This document shows positions 1 to 10,200 of a stretch of 64,000 bases of DNA, in pieces. Within the stretch, counting starts at the first letter, position 1. The number at the start of each line of letters is the position of its first letter. The translations under genes and the position numbers were made by a program. Origin of the DNA: Stichopus chloronotus (Eukaryota; Echinodermata; Holothuroidea; Aspidochirotida; Stichopodidae); NCBI GenBank assembly GCA_021234535.1, contig CM037838.1, positions 24,343,969 to 24,407,968 on the forward strand, read 5' to 3'. The notes beneath the pieces are model-generated. The model had not been told where the DNA came from. It saw only the letters and a program-made list of their open reading frames with translations, and searched no databases.

Positions 1-1067
1 CTCAAACTGGAAAGGAGGTTGTAGTCATATGGCTTTTGGGGTGTTCGATCTTGAATGTTTTTGTGTACATCATTTTGTATAAATACCTTTATATCAGAAA
101 TAATGTCTAGTTGCCAGTGTATGTGCTTGTATCCCTCAAATTAACCAAATCCGTCATATCATGTTGATCATCAATAATATGCTGGGGTAGTTTACATTAC
201 ACAACTCAAAGTTGTGACCCCTGACCTTGACCTGACACCACTCTCCTCAGAGTCACCCCCTCCCGTGGAATTTTTTAAACTATGAGAAGCTGTCATAAAG
301 ATGTTTTCCATTTTTTTTTTGTGCTTAACAGTTTGAATTAATAATATTATTTTGCAAGTTTATTAAATTATAAGACTCAATGCAAACCTCTCTTTTACTT
401 TGCTTGCAAATCTGTCAGTTGTCAATAGTGCTGATCAAAACTTTTGTCTGACGACTAAGATCATTTGCAAGCAAACCCAGTTCTTATCTACCAACACTGT
501 TTGGGTCTCCTGTATTGTCTGTACAACAGCATCATCACACAATGTAAGGTTCTGTATGTAAGTTACACATGTAAAGGCTGCAGTCATGAGGTCTTTGAAA
601 CCAATACCAAAGTAGGAGTTGCCAGAAGCTTCAGAGTCATGTATTTATACTAAGAGCACACGGCTGAGAAAAATGTTTGAGTCCCCTTATCCCAATGAAG
701 GGTTTACTGAAGTTAGTACGATAGTCTCAAATTTAATTGTGGGAAAGAAAAACGGAAAATGTCTTCCAAAGGAGCTTCCAATCAGTGAAAGTTGTATGAT
801 AGTACTTGCACAGTTGAACTAAGTCCAAAATTTTGTATGCAAAATGCTGCAGATGTTAATTTTTCAGGCAGCTGTGTTGAGGTCATGCAACCTTAAAAAC
901 AATGATTCCTTTACCGCCAAAGTTGAAAAAAAAAGATAAAGCAACTAAGCGATTCAGAATACACCTAAGACTGCCTGCCGCCGTACCTTGATAGTTTTAC
1001 ATTTCATTTTAGTTTCTTGTGATTATCTTTTCCCTTTTGCCATTTTGCCATTTTGCCATTTTGTCAG
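1..1067 (+). other. Intron upstream of gene A exon 3
   Basis: I see no exon 2 equivalent here, so gene A exons 1-2 lie outside the window. At 210-240 a reverse-oriented triple GGTCA motif (TGACCCCTGACCTTGACCTG) may be a stray piece of the half-site satellite found elsewhere. The rest is AT-rich and unremarkable. Confidence 0.6.
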
Positions 1068-1242
1068 GAAACAGGTAGAGATAATGGGCCTCATCAAAGA
1101 GTTCGGACTAGAGACGTATCCACACTATGGTGCCGGCAAAAAGTACTGGATTCTTGAGGATGGAAAAATAAAGAAATACTCTGGAAACATTCCCCCTCTG
1201 CCTTACACAACCTTAGTTGATATGCTGAGGTATTTTAATAAG
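1068..1242 (+). CDS. Gene A exon 3
   Basis: Acceptor is a T-rich tract ending ttttgtcag; donor is AAG|gtacaa. The 175-nt length equals gene B exon 3. It enters on the third codon base and encodes KQVEIMGLIKEFGLETY through LVDMLRYFNK. GLETY is a typical MAO-family motif just after the GG-x-x-x-G loop. About 64% of residues match gene B exon 3. Confidence 0.9.
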
Positions 1243-4200
1243 GTACAATTAACAAGGCAGTGGTTAAAGTATAGGATAGGCTGTTGTTACTGCATTTTCA
1301 AAAGTACACCAAATTGCTGGCTATACTTCTTACAGTTGTATAAAGCTATAAAAGTTACTGTATTGTGGTCTGTTTTTTTTTATCAAAAACAGCCTATTCC
1401 TCAAAAGAAATGCATTTGCATCTAGGGGTTTCAATGTGGTTATTTGGATGTAAGTACCATACATTTTCCACATGGCCCAGTTAATTCTGCTAACTTTTTA
1501 GCTGAAAGGGAAAAAAACGAAATCACTCTTCTTTTTACTTTTATGAACACTCAGATTAATGAAATTTCTATAGAAAGAAACATGGCTTAGATCTTGCTTT
1601 CCAGGTTTGTAACAAATGGAAGAGAATAATGGAAAATTAGTGACATAGACTATTGGTTTTCTCCAAACAGCACGTCCTGCTTTCAATACACTTTGAAGCA
1701 TCTAAAAAGTAATGAAAATAAGTTTAATAAATTTACCACATCTCCTCACGTCCAAACTGTCCTTGTTAAGGGGTAGGGGTGAGGTGAGCATAAGACAAGA
1801 CCACATTTGATGAAAATGATCATGGATGCACAAAAACTGAACTACAGCTGCCGTGAAATGTGTAGGAATTTTACCAAAGTAGACCTTATTTTGAAATTTT
1901 AGCTTCTTGAAAAGGATATCACACCCATCTCTACGTTTTAAAGGTCGCCAGTGACTGGAATACTTCAGGATTAAGGAATAAATGTTAAAACAGGTTAGAC
2001 TGCAATGAAGCTACATTAAGAACAAAGACATTGTGTAGTTTCAGGCTGAGTGTTATCGTCAACATTAGCACACACATTCAACAATTAAATGCATGGTAAC
2101 CATGGTTACAAGTACTTTGACATGTTTGGTCTAACATGAAACGTAGGCTGCTTACCAGCAATGTGGTTGTCTGTGGTTCCTCCCATATTCCCTCCCAATT
2201 CATACCTTTAGAAGAAGCATAAGTTTTACACTCATAGAGACAGATATATGTAAATTTACCAGCACAAATATTTCAGTTCCTTTTCAATCTTATTTGTAGG
2301 TGGACGGACTGCAGAGCAAAGTGAACTTGAAGGATGCTTCTGCTTCTCCTAAAGCTGAAGAGTGGGACAATATGACGGTGGATGAACTCAAGACGAAGAC
2401 ACTATGGACTAAAGGTATTGTGAGTGTTGCCACAATTCTCCGCTTCATTTACTACATGGTGGTGATGTTTCCCACTAAAAAAAAAAAAAACGGGTTAATG
2501 TCGCCATCACCATCTGCTTTGTCACAGACAGTGCTCCTAGCCTGCTACGAAACTGATCTATTCGGTCTCTTTTTGCCGACACTGAAAATTTGACTCACGA
2601 GAAATTGGTCGACAGAGCTTTGAATCCCAGAGTCTCTGAGAGGCTGCTATGTTTTTTGTTGCCCATACGCACAAGTTATTTGCGCTCACTTTTTGCAGCA
2701 ATGGTTGTCTCAACTTCGCTGTTCAACACCATACCGTGAAGTTTGTCTGGATTTGTGCACATTTTGGTGGAGAATCGGTACTTGTTTAGCCAGAGATAAA
2801 AGAAAAATGCCCATTTTGCTTCTTCTTTTTCTCTATCATCAGTGCATCAATTGACTAACCAGTTGAGTAAAAATTGCATTGTAGCAGCATATAGTAACAG
2901 TCTGTCCCATTCTCCTCTTTGCTAAGCATTTATTTTTTTCTCACAGGTTCCTTAACCAAGAATCTCCATTATATAGTTGACATCACTCAGAGTGAAAATC
3001 GCTTTGAGTTGTCCCTCTAAAACTGTGACAGTTTTATAATATTGAACACTATCTGCTTATTGAACTTCTTTATATCTCAATATCTTCTTTTTGCCTGATC
3101 TGATCAGCCCTCATTCCTTTTCTGCACTTCAAAAAACCAATCTAGTAACCCTATATTAGGTTTAATCTGTGAAAAAATTTAAAAGAAGCTGATTTCACTT
3201 GATTATGATGGGTATGGGTGTCAACATTTACCAAAAAAAAGTGAGCTCGGGTGGGGGGTGGGGAAAGTTCATTTTGGGGTCAAAGGTCATGGACCTCAAA
3301 TATTAATTAAAGTAGATCGTGTTTGGTCTCAAATGAAAGGAAATTTAATTTTATACCCCATACATGGCATGTATTTTGTCATTTGATGCTTCTGTGAAAT
3401 GCCAGGTTAAATGAAAGACGTTAGCACTGTTTAGCATGGAATTTCAAGCGATTTACTAGTAGCAATCCATTAAACTATCATATCATTAGTACGTTATCTG
3501 ATATAGGCACATTGTATCATTTTGAATACACTGTAGAATAGCCCTATGCACAGTATGCAATGAATAAATGATACATTGTAAGTAGTAGTTATAAATAGCA
3601 GAATGTCATACTACTACGATGGCCGTAGGACTCGCCTCTCACCAGTTAGGCACAGGTTCCATTACATAATGAAATACATGTGTATATACAAGGATAATTG
3701 ATGCATCAATCCTTTCAGTTATAAAATCTTAACATTTCTTTGTAACCATATCTCTAAAACAGCTTTCAAAATACATTAGAAAGTCAGTAGGCTGCAACTT
3801 CTTCGTCACTAAATTCCTCTGTGTCTGTCTCAGTAGCCAAAGAGGCATTGGTGAAGTGTCTGGTGCAGTGGCTACATGCAGATACACACAACATGCCTGC
3901 TTTTGTGCAGCTGCACTTCATTGTTTCACATTATCAAGTTCCTCCATCTGTACAGCTACAGCAAATGCCTTTTAGGAGACTGTTGACCTCTAAACCTACT
4001 TAAATCAGATGAAATCAGCTTCTTGCAAATTTTTTCACAGATTGGCTTGAAATTGGTTTAATTTAGGGTTACTAATCGTTTTGATAGTGATTATGATTGA
4101 TGGCATTTGAAATGGTGATAAAATTGATGATCTTAGATCAACAGCTCTCAAATGCCTGTGTCTATGATCACAGCAAAGGTCCTTACAATAATGACAGTTT

Positions 4201-7200
4201 TTCAAATTATATGAAACTTGCAGCTGTAAAAGAGCTGTTTCGAAAGCAACTTTTGAACTTCACTTTTCTCTGTACAATGGGTACAGTTGTTGTGGTGATC
4301 TGTTTGTCGTATATTGGTCAGAGATTAAATGAATAGAGAATTACTTACATTGTGCAATAAGTGTGTGACAGATCCCTTCTTTAGAGTTATGGCCATTGAA
4401 AACATGAATTCATTGGATTTTAAAAACTCAAGGCATTGCTGGTAAAAGTGATATGCTTTATTTCCTAAAGTGATCATATTTCATTATTTCATGGGATGAT
4501 TGTTATTTGCAAACTATGATTCACACCTTAGGGAAGACAAAGCTAACCTAAGATCATCTCAGAGCAAGCTGTTTCTTTCCAATGTAATGTGGATAGCAAC
4601 CAGAGAGTCACTCTCCATTGCATTGCCTCCCAGAGCCCATGCACAGACTGTGTGCACTCAATCATGTGAGATATGCAGGCTGCGTAATAAACAGCTGTGT
4701 GAAGCTACATGGACCTCCAATGATCTTAGGTTAGATTTGTGAAGCTTCCCTTAGTATGTTCATGTGTATGTAGGAATTTATTGTGTTATCTATTTTTAGT
4801 TATTCGCTGATTTTTGTCTTATCTCTGACTGAGATACAGAATTATCAAATAAATACCCGCAATGTCTGTTTCCATGCATGTGGACCTTATCTCTGTTGAA
4901 TATTTTGAGATGGTTCACGCCAATCATGTATTTTTTCCATCATTACAGTTGCCAAGGAGACCATAGAGGTCATGACAGGGTTATTTTTTGGTGGAGCTCA
5001 GTGCAACCAGTTATCGTTGATGCAGTACCTGCATCTGATTGCCACCTGCGGGAGCTGGAACTCACATATAGCAGCCGAAGGAACTGGAAAAATTGATATT
5101 AGAATCAAGGTACAGATTTACTTTGGTTTGAAATCTTGAGATGGGCAAAATTTTGAGTAATTTCGTGAATTGGAGATGTTTTTTGGAGTTGTTAGGAGGA
5201 TTGCTTCTGTGCAATCAGTACTTGTTGATACAGTGCTTGTGTCGAGTTACCAGATGTAGCACCTCCAGGAACTGGAAAAACTGATGTTAGAATCAAAGGT
5301 ACAGGTCCGTCTTGAGAGTTTTGTCTCTAAGTTACTTTGAAAAGTCATTAACTTTTCAATCACTTAGTTTCTTGGTCCATGATTGTTTGATATAGTTATT
5401 AGCAGGATCTGTTTTGCCTTTATATGCTCCATTGTTTACTGTAGTGTGCAGAACTAGGACAAGCATTAGCTCAGATGTGAGCAAGGGGGGGGGCAGGTAG
5501 CACTTCCTTTTTCACGAATTGTCAGATTCACTATTGGTAATCCAAGTTTCTCTTTTTTCTCTACTAGTTAGTACTCTATGTATCCTCTTTTATTTTGTTT
5601 TCGCTGACAGGGAGGGACTCGGAAACTCGTGGACTGTTTGGTACAGGCCATAGGGGAGCAGAGGATCATGAAAGGGTCAAAGGTCAACAGTATCGAACAT
5701 CGGAGCAATGGTGGAGTGGTGACAACAGAAACAGGGCAGGTGTATACCACCAAGTGTATCATCATTGCTTGTATTCCAAATGGTGAGTTTTGAGAGCGTT
5801 GTTTTCCTCTTAAATATATTCTCCATCGCATTTGCCAAAGTTGTTTTATCCTTTTTCCAATATATTTTCAGTGGTGATGAATAGGTTTGTATTTACCTGC
5901 CATCTGTGTTTTAAATGACTCATTTTCGTTGGTTCATAAAATTCATATCTTTGTCACACCTGTTGAGTCTTACTCATACGATGATGATAGGAGATTCTGA
6001 ACGTCTGTCCGATGCACATCTGAAGCAACAGTGATAGGGTAATTTAATAACGATCGTAATCACCTATTGAAAATTTGTTACCAGACTCTTTTACCATAAG
6101 GTATTAACCACTGGCAAACTTTGTTCATATAAAAAAAAAGCAAAAATCTACAATTTCTCACATTTTCAGTTACCATAAGAATAAATACATGACTATTGAG
6201 GCTCATTACGAGTATTAGCAGGCTATGGTTTCCTTCAAACACTTCACAAAATAAATTATACCATCTCAATGAGTCCCTTTAAAGGGAGTAACTCATCACC
6301 CTAAGCTATAATTTTGGCTTCCATATAGCAAGATTCCTGACTGGTTCTAAGTTACAATACTCTTTGTTTGACAAAAAAAATTTGAAAAATGCAGAGTAGC
6401 TTAAGGCTGTGATGGTTAGTAAAAAATTGGAAACCGGTTTTGGTGGCCGTCAAAATCTACTCTGACCATATGCATTACACACTTACGTACGCAGACAGAG
6501 TTAGGAATTGCACAACTGTTGGTCAAAATTTAAACGAAAACTCAGGTTTTTCGACAAATCCTTCAACACACCAGCAATAAGTAGAAACTTTCCATTAAAA
6601 AGTGTGGAATGCCTTATCGAAGTAAAATGTGAAATGGAACAAATATCACGATCGGTTACTAAATGGTTTTTTCCTAGTAACCGGTTTTTCAGTTTCTTGA
6701 AAATTCCAAAAACTGAATTAAACAAAACCAGTTTTAACCGGTTTTCAAATCAAAACCGGTTTTCCAAACAGTATTACAGTAGCTCATATTACACAGTGTA
6801 CATTGTGGGTGAATTTTAGATAGTCTGTAGGAAGGACTAGACATAAGTGGTTGGGAGAATTGAAACTGTCTGGGGTGATGAGATTTTGTCTTTAAGAGAA
6901 TTGTCAATTCAAGTTGATGAAGCAAATGATGACCATGTAATATGACATTTTCTTAACTCTCTGATGTGGTACATTCCTGCTTTGTATTATTTCCCCCTTT
7001 CCAGCCAGTATTAATTTCTCTCCACCATTGACAACTCCAAGAGTTTTACCAGGCCCTGGTTATGGTGCTCAGTTCATTATCACATATAAGAAGGTTTGGT
7101 TCTCCCTTTGTTTATTCATTTGTTTGTTTTTCTATTCATTTAGTCATTCATTCACCCATTCATTCATGAGGTTTAATCATTATAAGATGAACCTCTTACA

Positions 7201-10200
7201 TCAGAATATACTTTTCCCAATTTTGTAATGCAAGCCTCATCTTCTTGTTTGTGTAGCACTCTACAAAGAAATTGGCATATATCACGGTACACTGACATGA
7301 AATTACATCAATGTAATTTCAGATTTGGGGTGTAAAATGAAGCAAAACCCACCACTTACTCATGAATGTGACTTATGCTCATTATCACAACATTCATGCT
7401 ACCACTTGAATGTCTCCTTTCTCTCTGTTTCCTGGTTCTTCGGAGTTTGTCTTCGTTGCCTCCGTTTGTTAACACATGACAGCACAAAGACGTTGGAGAA
7501 AAAAGTGACGGGTTGATGCAAATTTGCGTAAAACATGTCATTGTTCTGAGAAAACTGAAGAAACTTGTATCATCAATTTTTCAGAGGAGGAACAGCGGGA
7601 GATTTCTTGTCATGTGTTCACCTCTGTGTTTGTCACAAAGTTTGACCATTTTTTTTTTTTTTTTCCTGATGTGATTACTCTTAACAGCATTTTGTGACCT
7701 CTCATTACTTTCATCTTCATCGTTCTCAGTCTTTCTGGAGAGAGGCAGGATCTTGCGCCGAGGTGATGAATACTCAGGGTACCATCGAGATGCTGCAGGG
7801 AAGAGAGGACCATCCTATCGTCACTCTGTTTGACAGCACATCTTGCAATGACAGCCCTGCTCTGATGGGAATATTTGGTGTCAATTTAGCCACGGACAAG
7901 TCTGTGAGTGTGAAATTGTTCACCCTACTTGATATGCCATGCTGAAAAATATTGACTACTTTTCTTTTAAAGTTTTTTATCCCACCACTAGTGAAATCAT
8001 TACCATACAGAGGAAATTATCCAAATAAGTGATTTGTGGAAATCTGAAGTCTGGTATTTACATCTAATGTAGCTTTTTCTGCCCAGATCTTGCCGATTGT
8101 GGAATAGAGATCTTATACTCCAAAATAATTCTTCATTTAAAGGAGATATTTTTGAACAAACATTTTGTTAAAAATTCTATCAAAGGGGGAAATGTTTCAT
8201 TGTTAATTATGCAAATGTATTTTGAGTAAATAAAAGAGTACTTGCCAAAATATCTCCACAATGTATCATCAGATGATTTTTTCAGTAGTGGATTTTGATC
8301 AAAAACAGTAATTTCAGTTGGTTTTGTGGTATTGATGTGACTTAAAAGTGATTAGTAATATAGACATTAAAGAATGGCTTTGTGGTATCATTAATACATC
8401 AGGCTGTGGTTTTCTGATGACCTTTGCTTTAGTCAGAGGAGACAGATGTAATGTTGCAGAGGAGACAGATGTAATGTTGCTGATAAGACCGATGGAGGTA
8501 ATGATCCCAGTTCAGTCACCTGAGAATGGAATAAAAATGAGGATGAACAAGAGACTTGAAAAGAGTGAACCAAATGTAACAGGGAACAAAGTAAACCAAG
8601 CAAAAGTTTGCTTAAAAAATGCATAACTTGCTGATCTCCATTTTGCAACAATAATTCCAACATCTTTGCTTTGCAAAGTTGTGAACCTGTTGTCTAGCCT
8701 GATTCCAGAAACTCCTGGAATTTTAATAAAAAATATGTGCTTGCTGCTGTCACTTCTAGCCGGTGTAAATGTTGAAATACCTGTGTTTCTTACACCTACA
8801 TTCTCATTGTCCTAGGCATTAATAGTACAGTGTATGCCTCTGGCTGTCTGTCAGTTTGTCAGTCAGTCTGTCTGTCTGTCAGTCAGTCGGCCAACTTGCT
8901 GTTAGTGCTGATAATCCACCTTCTATTCAGTAGCCATTACTGTGGCAGCTCTCATCCTGATTGCTGCAAGCAACAGATTATGGCAAGTACTCAGTTAATG
9001 ACTAATCAGCACTACTAACCTTTCGTTATGGATAGACAGTAAACAATAGGTACCTCCGCCTCTGGTAGCCGTCTTTACGCACTGGTGGAGGTGAACTGTG
9101 AGTACCTTTGTGTCTGTTGCATATGTTTCATTTCCAACAGACACTAGGGAAGCCTCACAAATCATCTCAGGTCCACAAAGCTTGTGCACTGCTGCTTATT
9201 ATACAGTCTGCATATCCCACTTATTTGAGTGCACACAGTCTGTACATGGGTTATGTGAGGCCAGGAGAACTGGGCGTGACTCGTTACTGTCTGGTCGCTG
9301 TCCTTATGAAAATGGTTAGCATCGACTCACTCTTAGGTGATCTTGGCTCAGATTTGTGAGCCTTCCTTTACAGGGAAAAAAAAGGTGTTTCTTTTACAGA
9401 AAACAACCATATTTTTAAGAACCAGTATCTGTGGACATAAAATGACAGATTATTCACAACAAGGAAGGTTGCAAATGTCAGAAAAGACCACAAGATGCTT
9501 AGCAACATAGAAAGTACTTCTCCCTTTGCGTTTTGTCCAGAAACATCAGTTTTCAAGTCACATTAAATTTGGAGATTACATAGTAGTAGTTTTCCTATCG
9601 ATGTCAATATTTTAACATTTTTTTTGTGTAGATGGAGGAAAGAAGGGCTATGGTAATCAACTTCTTGGAAGAAGTATTTGAGACTGCAGCTGTTCAGGAT
9701 TTTCTTGACTACAAAGACTTTGTGAGTGCCTTCTAAGCCTTTATCTGAAGTAAAACTTGGATATTTTGATTTCTGCAGTTTTGCCTGGTAAATGAGGCTA
9801 ATTGCTAAATGTATTCAAAGGAATTCTCCTCCTACGTTTCTCATATCTGTTTAATAAAAAGATGCAAACGTTTTTGTGTGCAAGTCACAGTTCTTATTTT
9901 CAAGAAATCTCTTAAGATCAGAAAGTGAATCATTTTAGGTAAATATTTGGAAGTAAGAGCCTGGTGCTTGAAACCAATTGGTTGTGACGTGGTACCAAAA
10001 ATTTTGGTTTGTACATTGCTACCGATACTTATTCTGCAACTGATATCTGATCTCTTATTTGGTGAAAAACAGTTAAGTTTCACCAGGGAGAGGCATAAAC
10101 CTACATTTCATGGCATTGCTCTGACCAAGCTAGTTGTTTCAGGATTAGTCGACTTAAATGATGTTGCTCCATGAATGACATTGATCTTGAAGCAACCCAA

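Noticed and set aside
3615..3665. tRNA-like or SINE head with A-box and B-box resemblance (GATGGCCGTAGGA, CAGGTTCCATTA)
   Set aside because: No cloverleaf can be drawn and the boxes are poor matches; too weak to annotate.
5668..5680. GGGTCAAAGGTCA (DR1-like) in gene A exon 6, and AGGTCAAAGGTC in exon 11
   Set aside because: Both are explained by codons of the protein (KGSKVN and AGQRSA) and are not in a satellite.
9632..9634. ATG at the first codon of gene A exon 9 as a possible start
   Set aside because: A splice acceptor precedes it and the frame continues from exon 8; gene B has Ser here.
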